In this document: positions 1 through 8,311 of the stretch, one piece after another | How positions within the stretch are numbered: the first letter of the stretch is position 1 | Layout: every line of letters begins with the position of its first letter | NCBI GenBank assembly: GCA_034422455.1 | Contig: DAOUJQ010000011.1 | Span: forward strand, 1-64,000 | DNA length: 64,000 nt | From: UBA1127 sp034422455 | GTDB lineage: Bacteria > Chloroflexota > Dehalococcoidia > Lucifugimonadales > UBA1127 | Direction of reading: 5' to 3' | The notes under the pieces: generated by a model | Told to the model about the DNA's origin: nothing | Database searches by the model: none | What the model saw: only the letters and a program-made list of their open reading frames with translations | Made by a program: the position numbers and the translations under genes

Positions 1-80
1 CGTCTTGCTTTTCGTGTTGAAGCTGAGTTGGCACGTTGCAGATACAACACGGATATTACCCGAGGGGAAGCGAATCCCGG
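1..80 (+). repeat. Copy 1 (truncated by window edge) of an 86-bp hairpin repeat family
   Basis: This segment matches, with few changes, the reverse complement of 46299-46384. Shared blocks are CGTCTTGCTTTTCG, GTTGGCACGTTGCAGATACAA and CGAATCCCGG. Complete copies elsewhere have terminal inverted repeats and an inner hairpin around the GGCAC core. The left terminal repeat lies outside the window here. It has no coding capacity and is probably a MITE-like element. Confidence 0.6.
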
Positions 81-620
81 CCGGCGTCCGCTTCCCCCAC
101 CCCAGCCTCCCCCACGAGGGGGGAGGGGGAACGGGTCGCAGCGCGGTTGTGGTGTCGTGGCGGCGGTGCATGGGACGAGGGTAGCGGGGAGGACGGCTTT
201 CGCGCGAGGGGGTGGTGGCAGAGGGATGCTTGTTCTTCCGCCTGTTGCGTGGCGGGGGTTGCCCCTCCCGCTGCCGCCCCTCTGGGTTCCCCTGCCTACG
301 CAGGGGCAGGCTCTGCCTTCGCAGGACCCTTCGACAAGCTCAGGGCAATCGGAGAGGGTCCGGGTATGCGGAGGCCGTCGGGCGCGGGGTTTCTGGATAC
401 CGGCCCCGTATCGGGGTACGGGGGGGACCATGCGCCGGTATGAGGGTCGGGGGAGATCTGGGGGAGCGGGGAGCACCATCACTTCAGTCCTGCCCCTCTG
501 GTTTTCCGGCTGCGCGGGGACAGGCTTTGCCTCCGCAGGAACGACGGGAAGGGGGGCGGGGACGATGGCCGGTCTCAACCTGTCTCAATTGCTCCGAACG
601 CCTTGACATAGCCGGAGACT
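81..620. repeat. Repeat-rich non-coding block
   Basis: I see no convincing gene here. The block is a mosaic of short dispersed repeats found throughout the window: CCCTTCGACAAGCTCAGGGC at 327-346, a 'TTTCTGGATACCGG' unit with its CCCCGTATCGGGG palindrome near 388-425, and several 'CCCCTCTGGGTTCCTGCCT' fragments. Open frames in this stretch read through these repeats and have no ribosome-binding sites or recognisable domains. Confidence 0.6.
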
Positions 621-681
621 GCAGCATACATTAATCCGTCGCCCAAAACACAAAACCATTTCCCAGGGGCGCTCATTATCA

Positions 682-696
682 TGATACTAAGTATCA
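682..696. promoter_or_regulatory. Palindromic operator candidate 1 upstream of the zinc-binding lipoprotein
   Basis: TGATACTAAGTATCA is a perfect 7-bp inverted repeat around one central base, in an AT-rich island within GC-rich DNA. A related site matching at 12 of 15 positions lies at 837-851, just before the zinc-binding lipoprotein gene. Size and symmetry suit a Fur/Zur-family or MntR-like metalloregulator. That assignment is inferred from the neighbouring gene. Confidence 0.5.
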
Positions 697-836
697 AAAA
701 ATAACCGCACCCCAGCCGGTTGAGGCGACGGCAGTACCTGGAGTAGCTCGGACTGCACGTTCGACCAGGCTTGAGAGGCCGAGGGGCCATGCAGGACCAC
801 GCTCAATGTTCGCGGTGAATGGAGGCTGGCATTATA

Positions 837-851
837 TGAGATAAAGTATCA
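837..851. promoter_or_regulatory. Operator candidate 2, imperfect copy of the 682-696 palindrome
   Basis: TGAGATAAAGTATCA keeps the right half-site (AAGTATCA) exactly and most of the left half of the site at 682-696. It ends 94 bases before the preferred start codon at 946, within the likely promoter region. Two related sites before a zinc-acquisition gene suggest metal-dependent repression. Confidence 0.45.
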
Positions 852-945
852 ATACATGTCGGTGCAATGTGCGGTCAAGCACTTCAATTCTCTACTGGAG
901 CTCGTTGAATTGGATTACTCGAAACAGATAGAAAGGGACAGAATC

Positions 946-3249
946 ATGGTCAACAACGGGAACACCGGGAGATCCCTGTGGAGCAGGGTCTCCTGGACTG
1001 CTATGGCGATGCTGCTTGCGCTGGCGCTTGCTGCAACGCTGCTGGCTTGCCAGAACGATGACGACACGACGGCAGCGAACGCCGGCGGATCAACGACTTC
1101 CGGCGCGGCCTCCGCAACGGAACCAGCCGCCCCCGCAACAAAGCTGAAGGTGGTGACGACCTCCAACATTGCCGCCGATTGGGCGCGCAACGTGGGAGGC
1201 GACAGGGTGGAGGTGAGGGGTCTCCTGCCCGTCGCCGCGGACCCACACTCCTATCAGCCGGGGGCGCGGGACGTCGCGGACGTCGCCGACGCCGACCTGG
1301 TGCTGACGATTGGCCTGAGCCTGGAAGACCAGTGGCTGCACGAATTGGTCCACAACGCCAGCGCCGATGAGTCGCGCGTCGTTGAGCTGGGTGAGCTGGT
1401 TTCGCCAATCGAGTTCCAGGAAATCCACGACGACCATGGCGACCACGCCATGGACGACCACGCCATGGAAGAGGGCGGAGAGATACACGGCCGCCTGCTG
1501 ATCGCCGACGGCAGCGAAGCGAGGGTCTCGATTCTGGACCTGGAGACCGGGCAGGTGGACCTGCACGCGCTGCAGGTTGCGGCAGCCTCGGCAACGCTGT
1601 ACTCGAGCCCCAGCGGCCGGTTTGTGTACGCCATATCCCGCGGCCCCGAGGACAACGACGACCGCGTGCAGATCTTCGACGGCGGCATCTACCTGGAAGA
1701 GCACGGCGACCACTTCGACCTAGTCGAAGACGCCGTGTCCGAGCTGACCCTGGGGACGACGGACGAGCGTCCGGTGCACGTAGCCGTCCACGAGGGCCAC
1801 GTGGCCATCTACCATGACGGGAGCGGCCGCGCTGCCATCTTCGACGAGCATGAGCTGGAAGAGGAGGGCAACTCCTACCAACCGGTGTGGATCGAGGCCG
1901 GGCTCCAGCATGGGGCGGTCGTGCCGCTGGGCGAGGAGTACCTGGCGGTGACCTCCAACAACCCCGACTACCCCGCAACGGCGACCAGCAGCCTCCCCCT
2001 CGGAGCCGAGATACGCACCCTGGACAACACCGTGGTGTACGACGCCAGCAACCGCGCGTGCCCCGGCCTCCACGGGGAAGCGGCCAATCACCACGGCGTC
2101 ATGTTCGGCTGCACGGGAGGCGTGCTGTTCCTCGAGGGCCACGACGGGCACTTCGAGCACGTCTTCATCCCCAACGACGCCAGCATGAACGAGGCCGCTC
2201 GCATCGGGTCGCTCTGGGCGCACGAGGAGGCCGAGCTGTTCTTTGGGTCCGCGTCGTACCGACAGGAAGGCGCGCGGGTCAACGGCGGGCTGTGGGCCAT
2301 CGACGCCGAGGACGAGAGCATGAGCCTTGTGCTGCCGGCGACACCCGAGAAGCGGGTCCTCAGGGCAGCTTTCGACGGGCATGGCGAGCGGGCCTTCTTC
2401 CTGACGTATGACGGGACGCTGAACGCCGTCGACGTGGAGTCGGGTGAGCTGGTGGAGTCCATCGAACTGCTGGAGCCCTTTGACGGGGACACCTCGCCAT
2501 CGTTCACCACGGTAGGCGACCTGTTGTACCTGACCGACCGGGTCAACGGCCGCATCATCGAGTTCAACCTCGACCACGGCCACGAGGAGCGGGAGTGGGC
2601 CGTGGGCGGCGAGCCTCGCAGCATCGCCTTCGCAGGCATTGGCGGCGGCGAAGCCCACGAGGAGGAAGGACACGGCGAGGAGGGCGAGGATGACCACGGT
2701 CACGAGGGCCACGCCCACGGCATGTACGACCCGCACTTCTGGTTTGACCCGCCGCGCGTGAAGACGGCGGTGCACGCCATTGCCGAGCGCCTCGCGGCCC
2801 TCGACCCGGATGGAGCGGCAACGTACCGCGCGAACGCTGCGGCATACGCCGCGGAACTGGACGCGCTGCATGCATGGACCGAGTCCACCGTGAGCACGCT
2901 CCCCGCCGAGCGGCGAGTGCTTGTCACCTCCCATGACAGTTTCCAGTACTTCGCCGAGCTGTACGGGTTTGAAGTGGTCGGCACGGTCCTTCCGGGGCTT
3001 TCCCCGGACATCGAGCCTTCCGCGCAGCACCTGCACGAGCTGCTGGAGACGCTGGAGGAGCATCCCGTGCCGGCGGTGTTCGGTGAAACGACCGTCTCCG
3101 AGCGGTTGGCGCAGTCCATCGCAAGAGAGACCGACTCCAAGTTTGTGCGGCTCTACTCGGGCTCCCTGGGCCCCGAGGGCAGCGCAGCAGGGACCTACAT
3201 TGGAATGGTCCGGGCCAATGTGGAGATCATCGTAGGGGCCCTGCGCTAG
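946..3249 (+). CDS. Zinc-binding lipoprotein: AztC/ZnuA-type binding protein with an inserted AztD-like beta-propeller
   Basis: This is a predicted extracytoplasmic zinc-binding lipoprotein of 767 aa. The start at 946 is preferred over 856 because of an AAAGGGA site and a proper signal sequence with lipobox LLAC (Cys35). Residues about 45-158 are the N-lobe of a cluster A-I metal-binding protein (ligand candidate His101 in HSYQP). Residues about 590-767 are the C-lobe (His597 in DPHFWFDP, His663 in TSHDS). Between them, where such proteins carry a His-rich loop, lie about 430 residues resembling AztD, the periplasmic zinc metallochaperone of the aztABCD system. His/Asp/Glu-rich linkers flank the insert on both sides. 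The usual fourth ligand Asp in the 'DSLG' motif reads SGSLG here. No ABC permease or ATPase gene is present in the window. The domain identification rests on motif memory, without alignment. Confidence 0.8.
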   Translation: MVNNGNTGRSLWSRVSWTAMAMLLALALAATLLACQNDDDTTAANAGGSTTSGAASATEPAAPATKLKVVTTSNIAADWARNVGGDRVEVRGLLPVAADPHSYQPGARDVADVADADLVLTIGLSLEDQWLHELVHNASADESRVVELGELVSPIEFQEIHDDHGDHAMDDHAMEEGGEIHGRLLIADGSEARVSILDLETGQVDLHALQVAAASATLYSSPSGRFVYAISRGPEDNDDRVQIFDGGIYLEEHGDHFDLVEDAVSELTLGTTDERPVHVAVHEGHVAIYHDGSGRAAIFDEHELEEEGNSYQPVWIEAGLQHGAVVPLGEEYLAVTSNNPDYPATATSSLPLGAEIRTLDNTVVYDASNRACPGLHGEAANHHGVMFGCTGGVLFLEGHDGHFEHVFIPNDASMNEAARIGSLWAHEEAELFFGSASYRQEGARVNGGLWAIDAEDESMSLVLPATPEKRVLRAAFDGHGERAFFLTYDGTLNAVDVESGELVESIELLEPFDGDTSPSFTTVGDLLYLTDRVNGRIIEFNLDHGHEEREWAVGGEPRSIAFAGIGGGEAHEEEGHGEEGEDDHGHEGHAHGMYDPHFWFDPPRVKTAVHAIAERLAALDPDGAATYRANAAAYAAELDALHAWTESTVSTLPAERRVLVTSHDSFQYFAELYGFEVVGTVLPGLSPDIEPSAQHLHELLETLEEHPVPAVFGETTVSERLAQSIARETDSKFVRLYSGSLGPEGSAAGTYIGMVRANVEIIVGALR

Positions 3250-3318
3250 CGGACAGACCACGCCCGCGGGATTCCCGTCCGGGAGCCCGCGGGCTGCAAC
3301 ATCGGCTCCTCCTCATCA

Positions 3319-3360
3319 GTGTCCCGGCGGCGTGCCGGCCGCCGGGACACTTTTTTGTTT
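3319..3360 (+). terminator. Strong intrinsic terminator after the zinc-binding lipoprotein gene
   Basis: A perfect 13-bp stem (GTGTCCCGGCGGC at 3319-3331 with GCCGCCGGGACAC at 3338-3350) has a 6-nt loop and is followed by TTTTTTGTTT. It ends transcription about 70 bases after the stop codon. Confidence 0.9.
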
Positions 3361-3414
3361 TTGTGCTGCAAGGGCCAGAGGCGGAATGCACGGCGGCAAG
3401 AGAAGGCCCATGCC

Positions 3415-3480
3415 CCAACACCTGTGGGTTCCCGCCCCGTATCGGAGTACGGGGCAGGCTCTGCGCGGGAACGACGAGAG
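3415..3480. repeat. Dispersed intergenic repeat fragment (CCCCGTATCGGAGTACGGGG family)
   Basis: It contains 'GGGTTCCCGCCCCGTATCGG' and the palindromic CCCCGTATCGGAGTACGGGG-like unit also seen near 400, 17450 and 46510. The rest of the 3250-3586 gap holds the terminator and the leader of the next gene. Confidence 0.55.
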
Positions 3481-3586
3481 GGTGGCTTTGCCACACCCGC
3501 CGCATTCCTGTATGTTGACGGCGCGCAGCCCGACGTTGGAGGACCTGTGCGGCTCGCGCGACCACTAGCGACACAGGAGGCACACG

Positions 3587-4024
3587 ATGCAAGCCAGAGC
3601 GTTCAGCCACATCTATCTGCCGTCCCGAAGTGCGGAGGAGTCCATCGCCTTCTACACGGAGCGGCTGGGGTTCAAGCTGCTGCGGAAGTACACCATGGGC
3701 GGCCGGGTCTCGGCGTACTGCGAGCTGGGCGGCGTGCTGCTGGAGGTGACGGACGGGGCGCAGAACACGCCGGACCAGGACGGCCGCACGGAGCCGCGCA
3801 TCGGCGTGCAGGTGGACGACATCGCGGAGGCCATCGCGGAGCTGAGGGCCGCCGGCGTACACGTGGAGCGGGAACCGTGGAGCGCGCGCACGTTCTGGGG
3901 GCTGCAGGCGATGATCAAGGACCCGTCGGGGTACATCGTGTCGCTGCGGGAGTGGAAGGAGCCGGACGGCCCGTACTACCCGGACTGGCAGCCCGTGCAC
4001 GATGACGTGGAGCGGCTGGCGTAG
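3587..4024 (+). CDS. VOC (glyoxalase/bleomycin-resistance/dioxygenase) family protein
   Basis: This is a 145-aa single VOC module. The N-terminal half has SHIYLPSRSAEESIAFYTERLGF, a typical first beta-alpha-beta unit. The second half ends in IKDPSGYIVSLREW, the usual C-terminal VOC strand with its metal-ligand Glu region. AGGAGG lies 7 bases before the ATG. VOC proteins include lyases, isomerases, ring-cleaving dioxygenases and binding proteins, so the substrate cannot be assigned. It stands at the head of a catabolic gene block on the same strand, so a role in small-molecule turnover is plausible but inferred. Confidence 0.8.
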   Translation: MQARAFSHIYLPSRSAEESIAFYTERLGFKLLRKYTMGGRVSAYCELGGVLLEVTDGAQNTPDQDGRTEPRIGVQVDDIAEAIAELRAAGVHVEREPWSARTFWGLQAMIKDPSGYIVSLREWKEPDGPYYPDWQPVHDDVERLA

Positions 4025-4262
4025 GCCCCCCACCCTAGCCCTCCCTCACAAGGGGGAGGGAACCGGCGATGAGGGCGGGGCGAACGGAAAGGACCGTTGG
4101 GCGCGGGGTTTCTGGATACCGGCATGCGCCGGTATGGGGGTTGGGTGTGGGTCAGGGCGAACGGGGGACGGGCGATTCGCGAATCGCCCCTACGGAGGAG
4201 GCGCCCACCACCTCCCCCACCCCTCTGAGTTCCTGCCTTCGCAGGAACGACGAATTGTACTT
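4025..4262. repeat. Repeat-filled intergenic spacer
   Basis: It holds 'CCCTCACAAGGGGGAGGG', a 'TTTCTGGATACCGGCATGCG' unit, a 'GCGAATCGCCCCTACGG' unit and a 'GAGTTCCTGCCTTCGCAGGA' palindromic unit, all members of families repeated in other gaps. No gene is visible. Confidence 0.6.
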
Positions 4263-4274
4263 GAGGAGTAGAAC

Positions 4275-5459
4275 GTGAAGCGGAGTGACGACAGGATTCT
4301 GACGACGCACGTGGGCGCGCTGCCGAGGCCGCAGGAGCTGGGCGCGCTGGTCCAGGCGAAGACCCTCGGCGGCGACTACGACGAGGCGAAGCTGGCCGAG
4401 TGGATGCCGCGGGCCGTCGAGGAGGTGGTGCGGCAGCAGATCGACGCCGGCATCGACGTCATCAACGACGGCGAGTACGGCAAGACCAACTGGACGGGCT
4501 ACATCGGCGGCAGGCTCGGCGGGTACGAGCACCGGGAGCCGGAGGCGGGCGAGGCGAGCGGGTCCGGCACGCAGGCGGGCATCGTCGGGCGGGACCGGCG
4601 TGCGTTCGAGGAGTTCTACCAGGACTACGACGCCAACACCATGCGCCTCCGCCGCGAGCGGGCCGGGGACGCGCGGAACTGGCAGCTCAACCTCGTGAAC
4701 GTCGGGCCGGTCTCGTACACGGGACAGGCGGCAATCGCGTCGGACGTCGGGTTCCTGCAAGCCGCCATCGGCGCGAGGCAGGTGGCCGACGTGTTCATGC
4801 CGTCCATCGGGCCGGACAACGTCATCCCGCAGGCCAAGTACGTCTTCTACCCCGGCGAGTGGGAGTACGTCTACGCGGTGGCCGAGGCCATGCGCGAGGA
4901 GTACAAGGCCATCACGGACGCGGGCTACATCCTGCAGATCGACGCGCCGGTGGGCAAGTTCGAGACGCAGGACATGACGCTGGAAGCGTTCCGGGCGCGG
5001 TTCGCCCGCAGCGTCGAGGCGCTGAACCACGCGCTGGAGGGCATCCCGGAGGAGCAGGTGCGCTTCCACCTCTGCTTCGGGAGCTGGCACGGGCCGCACG
5101 CCTACGACCTGGAGATGAAGAACGTGGTGGACCTGGTGCTGCAGGTGAACGCGCAGGCCTACTCGGTGGAGGCGGCGAACCCGCGGCACGAGCACGAGTG
5201 GAAGGTGTGGCGCGACACCAGGCTGCCCGACGGCAAGATCCTCATGCCGGGCGTGGTGACGCACTCGACGAACACCATCGAGCACCCGGAGCTGGTGGCG
5301 GACCGGATCGAGCGCATCGCGAACGTCGTGGGGCGCGAGAACGTGGTGGCGAGCACCGACTGCGGGCTCGGCGCGCGGGTGCACCCGCAGATCGCGTGGG
5401 CGAAGCTGCGGACGCTGTCGGAGGGCGCGCGGATGGCCAGCGAGCGGCTGTGGGGGTAG
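4275..5459 (+). CDS. MetE C-terminal-like zinc-dependent methyltransferase family protein
   Basis: This is a 394-aa TIM-barrel protein of the cobalamin-independent methionine synthase/UROD superfamily. The family's zinc ligands are present: His and Cys in FHLCFG (His about residue 265), Glu in YSVEAANP, and Cys in STDCGLGAR (about residue 363). The start is a GTG at 4275 after TTGAGGAG. At about half the length of full MetE, it lacks the N-terminal barrel, so it is probably not a canonical methionine synthase. Relatives use other thiols or methyl donors, for example coenzyme M or methylated xenobiotics. It lies 18 bases before the TPP enzyme, suggesting co-transcription. The acceptor is unknown. 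Confidence 0.75.
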   Translation: MKRSDDRILTTHVGALPRPQELGALVQAKTLGGDYDEAKLAEWMPRAVEEVVRQQIDAGIDVINDGEYGKTNWTGYIGGRLGGYEHREPEAGEASGSGTQAGIVGRDRRAFEEFYQDYDANTMRLRRERAGDARNWQLNLVNVGPVSYTGQAAIASDVGFLQAAIGARQVADVFMPSIGPDNVIPQAKYVFYPGEWEYVYAVAEAMREEYKAITDAGYILQIDAPVGKFETQDMTLEAFRARFARSVEALNHALEGIPEEQVRFHLCFGSWHGPHAYDLEMKNVVDLVLQVNAQAYSVEAANPRHEHEWKVWRDTRLPDGKILMPGVVTHSTNTIEHPELVADRIERIANVVGRENVVASTDCGLGARVHPQIAWAKLRTLSEGARMASERLWG

Positions 5460-5477
5460 ATGACATAAGGAGCGGTC

Positions 5478-7193
5478 ATGGCTAGCTCGGCGGAGCATAT
5501 TTTGCAGGTGTTGGAAGAGGCGGGCGTCGAGTACGTCTTCGGGATTCCGGGAGGCGGGACGAGCCAGATCTTCGCGCTGATGCACGGACGGGACAGCGTC
5601 ACGCCGATCCTCGTGCGGCACGAGCAGGCGGCGGCGATCATGGCCGACGCGTACGCACGGGCGTCGGGCAAGCCGGCGGCCGTCATGGGGCAGGGGCTGT
5701 TCATCGGCTCCAACGCCAGCTTCGGCATCATGGAGGCGATGCTCAGCAGCTCGCCGATGCTGGTCGTGACCGACACGTCGGACGGCGGCGCGGGCCAGCA
5801 CCCGGCCAACCAGTCGGGCGCGGGCGAGTACGGGAGCATCGACCTGCCCGCCATCTTCCGCGCGATGACCAAGTACACGACGCTGGCCGCCAGCCCCAAG
5901 GAGGCGGTCATCGGCACGCAGCTTGCGCTGAAGCACGCGACGTCGGGGCGGCCGGGGCCGGCGGCCGTCGTCATGCGCTCCGCTGCGGCGGGCGGCGAGG
6001 TCGACGTGGAGTCGCCGCCGTTCCTGCACCACACGGCGGGCTACCTGAACACGGCCAAGCCGCAGAGCGCGCCGGAGGACATCGCCCGCGCCGTCGACAT
6101 CCTGGCGGCGTCGGAGCGGCCGGTCATCGTGGCGGGCAACGGCGTGCACGTCTCGCGCAGCCACGACCTGCTGCGGGAGCTGGCCGAGGCGTGGGGCGCG
6201 CCCGTCGCGACGAGCTACAAGGGCAAGAGCGCCCTTGCCGAGACGCACCCGCTGTCCGTCGGCATGGCGGGCGTGTACGGGCAGGCGACGGCCAACGCGG
6301 TCATCGGCGACGCGGACACGGTGCTTGTCGTCGGCGCCAAGCTCTCGCCGCAGGACACGGTGCGCGAGCGGCCCAGCGTCTTCGACCCGCGGCGGCAGCG
6401 CATCGTCCAGATCGACATCGACGAGAACAACGCCGGGTGGACGTTCCCCGTCGAGCTGGGGCTCGTGGGCGACGCGGCCAGGGTGCTGGGGCAGCTGCTG
6501 GAGGAGACGCGGTCGCGTGGCGTAACGTCGACGCCGGAGCGGGAAGCGTGGACGGCGTCGCTGCCGGAGCGGCGGCGGAGCAACGGCTACTACGACGAGC
6601 CGGCGATGCATGCGGACAGCTCGCCGGTGACGCCCCAGCGGCTGGTCACGCTGCTGCGCGAGACGATGCCGGACGACACGGTGTACGCGCTCGACGCGGG
6701 CAACAACCGCACGTGGATGGCGCACTACTTCCAGGCGGCGCAGGCGCACACCTTCTTCTGCCCCGGCGGCACCGCGGGCATGGGGTGGGGGCTGCCGGCG
6801 GCCGTCGCGCTGAAGCTGGCGTACCGGGACCGGCCCGTCGTGTGCGTGACGGGAGACGGCGGCTACATGATGACGGTCAACGCGCTGTCGACGGCCATGC
6901 AGTACGACCTGCCGATGATCTGCGTGGTGTTCAACGACAACGCGCTGGGCATGGTGAACCAGCACCAGCCGGCGGGGAAGAAGATAGCGTCGGAGTTCAT
7001 CGAGACGGACAACGCCGCCGTGGCGCGCGGGTTCGGGTGCTTCGGCGTGCAGGTGCGGGACTCCCGGGACCTGCCGGGGGCGCTGCGCGACGCGATGGCG
7101 TCGGGGCTGCCGTCGGTGGTCGACGTCGTCATCGACCGGGGGCCGAGCCCGGACGACTTCCGCGCCGACGTGCGGCGGGTGACGGAAACGTAG
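5478..7193 (+). CDS. Thiamine pyrophosphate-dependent enzyme (acetolactate synthase / benzoylformate decarboxylase-like)
   Basis: This 571-aa protein has the three-domain TPP-enzyme layout. An N-terminal Pyr domain carries the activating Glu in RHEQAAAIMADAYARASG. A central Rossmann-like domain follows around residues 190-330. The C-terminal PP domain has the TPP/Mg motif VTGDGGYMMTVNALSTAMQY ending in NDNALG. AAGGAG precedes the ATG. The family includes acetolactate synthase, benzoylformate decarboxylase, oxalyl-CoA decarboxylase and similar carboligases or decarboxylases of 2-keto acids. Next to Rieske oxygenases and 2-hydroxyacid dehydrogenases, a 2-keto-acid decarboxylase role fits, but this is inference. 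Confidence 0.85.
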   Translation: MASSAEHILQVLEEAGVEYVFGIPGGGTSQIFALMHGRDSVTPILVRHEQAAAIMADAYARASGKPAAVMGQGLFIGSNASFGIMEAMLSSSPMLVVTDTSDGGAGQHPANQSGAGEYGSIDLPAIFRAMTKYTTLAASPKEAVIGTQLALKHATSGRPGPAAVVMRSAAAGGEVDVESPPFLHHTAGYLNTAKPQSAPEDIARAVDILAASERPVIVAGNGVHVSRSHDLLRELAEAWGAPVATSYKGKSALAETHPLSVGMAGVYGQATANAVIGDADTVLVVGAKLSPQDTVRERPSVFDPRRQRIVQIDIDENNAGWTFPVELGLVGDAARVLGQLLEETRSRGVTSTPEREAWTASLPERRRSNGYYDEPAMHADSSPVTPQRLVTLLRETMPDDTVYALDAGNNRTWMAHYFQAAQAHTFFCPGGTAGMGWGLPAAVALKLAYRDRPVVCVTGDGGYMMTVNALSTAMQYDLPMICVVFNDNALGMVNQHQPAGKKIASEFIETDNAAVARGFGCFGVQVRDSRDLPGALRDAMASGLPSVVDVVIDRGPSPDDFRADVRRVTET

Positions 7194-7196
7194 GGG

Positions 7197-7330
7197 GCGC
7201 GCCCATCCCTCCCCGCCCCTCTGGGTTCCTGCCTGCGCAGGAACGACGGGGTAATGTTCGTCCGTCGATTTCCCTCTTCGGCCGTGCTCAGGACAGGCTC
7301 AGGACGAACGGGAGCGTTGCGCGGCCCCGC
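7197..7330. repeat. Dispersed repeat cluster
   Basis: It contains 'CCCCTCTGGGTTCCTGCC' with the palindromic TGCGCAGGAACG unit (about 7214-7246) and the inverted 'GGACAGGCTCAGGACGAACG' unit (about 7290-7311). Both recur in many other gaps. Confidence 0.6.
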
Positions 7331-7384
7331 GCTTTTGGGGACAATGGGCCAACGGCATTCCGCTACACAAGGAGGCGGCAGGCG

Positions 7385-7726
7385 ATGGATACGATCACGC
7401 GCATGTACACGGGCGAGGACGGCGAGTCACACATCGAGGACTTTAGCCTTGCGGACCACCCGGAGCTGGCGGAGGGCCTGAAGGCCACCAACATCACCTT
7501 CCGCGAGTACCCGCCGGGGCACTTCGTTGACTGGCACCCCGGGCCGCGCAGGCAGTTCGTCATCACGCTGCAGGGCGAGGGTGAGATCGGCCTGGGCGAC
7601 GGCTCCCTCTACCGCTTCGGGCCCGGCCACGTGAACCTGGTCGAGGACACCACCGGCCGCGGCCACACGACCCGTGTGTCCAGCGACATCCCCCGCATCA
7701 CGGCGACGATTCCGATAGAGGAGTAG
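7385..7726 (+). CDS. Cupin-domain protein
   Basis: This 113-aa protein is a single small beta-barrel. The cupin core spans roughly residues 35-95: FVDWHPGPRRQFVITLQGEG resembles motif 1 with one clear His and the conserved G-E-G, and YRFGPGHVNLVEDTTGRGH resembles motif 2. AAGGAGG lies 10 bases before the ATG at 7385. Part of the usual His set of motif 1 is replaced (WHPGPRR), so metal binding is uncertain. It follows the TPP enzyme in the same direction after a repeat-bearing gap and may be an accessory enzyme or ligand sensor of that pathway. Confidence 0.75.
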   Translation: MDTITRMYTGEDGESHIEDFSLADHPELAEGLKATNITFREYPPGHFVDWHPGPRRQFVITLQGEGEIGLGDGSLYRFGPGHVNLVEDTTGRGHTTRVSSDIPRITATIPIEE

Positions 7727-7730
7727 GGCG

Positions 7731-8177
7731 TTGCAGATGCGGCGCGGCGCCAACCCGGGCGCTCTCCAACGAGCGGCCAACATCCGCATGCGGCAGTCGC
7801 TGTCACGGCAGCGGGCCGCCGAGTGGGCCGGGCACCACAGCGACGACGAAGTCGAGATCAACGGCGCAAGCGGCGTCGCCGGCGGCTACGTGGGCATGTT
7901 CGGTGGGGTTGTTGCGGCGCTTATCGGCGTGTTCACCGGCGACCGGGAGCTCTACTTCCTCAGCTTGCTGGCCATCATCGTCGTGGGCTTTGCGTTCGGC
8001 GTCCTGTCGGGCGGAGCGAACACCAGGACCATCAAGGCCACGGTGGGGACGGCATGCATTTACGGAGGGCTGTTCAGCTTCGTCGCCATCGTCGTTGGAA
8101 TCATCGTCAGCATCATGGTGATGGTGCCGGTGATGATGGTGCTCATCGCGCTGGACATAGGGCGGTACGGGTCGTGA
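7731..8177 (+). CDS. Small integral membrane protein, unknown function
   Basis: This 148-aa protein has a basic, soluble N-terminus (residues 1-45) and about three to four hydrophobic segments: GGVVAALIGVF, FLSLLAIIVVGFAFGVL, and a long C-terminal stretch of Val, Ile and Met ending DIGRYGS. The start is uncertain. The TTG at 7731 sits 7 bases after GAGGAG, while the ATG at 7737 would be too far. It begins just after the cupin stop, so the two are probably co-transcribed. I do not recognise the family. Confidence 0.6.
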   Translation: MQMRRGANPGALQRAANIRMRQSLSRQRAAEWAGHHSDDEVEINGASGVAGGYVGMFGGVVAALIGVFTGDRELYFLSLLAIIVVGFAFGVLSGGANTRTIKATVGTACIYGGLFSFVAIVVGIIVSIMVMVPVMMVLIALDIGRYGS

Positions 8178-8234
8178 TGCGCTGCCGCCCGGCGAATGCT
8201 GAGTATTCCGGATTCGTACGTCAAACCGGTGTGT

Positions 8235-8268
8235 TTTTTGGGCATTCGGCCAAAAACCCTGCTACAAT
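8235..8268 (+). promoter_or_regulatory. Promoter of the first Rieske gene with a 7-bp palindrome between the promoter elements
   Basis: TGCTACAAT (8260-8268) is an extended -10-like element 43 bases before the start codon at 8312. Just upstream, TTTTTGG (8235-8241) and CCAAAAA (8250-8256) form a perfect inverted repeat in the spacer, a position suited to repressor or activator binding. It could alternatively be a weak terminator for the membrane-protein gene. Confidence 0.4.
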
Positions 8269-8311
8269 CCCCCCAACATAACCGCCCCGCGTGTGACAAG
8301 AGGAGGCGTCT

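Noticed and set aside
1..640. Several overlapping open frames in the first 640 bases
   Set aside because: They read through dispersed repeats, have no ribosome-binding sites and show no protein-like pattern.
4275..5459. Annotation as full methionine synthase MetE
   Set aside because: Only the C-terminal catalytic barrel is present, at about half the normal length; the methyl acceptor is therefore uncertain.
4152..6965. Long minus-strand open frame of more than 900 codons
   Set aside because: It is antisense to the MetE-like and TPP-enzyme genes, Arg/His/Val-rich, with no recognisable domain.
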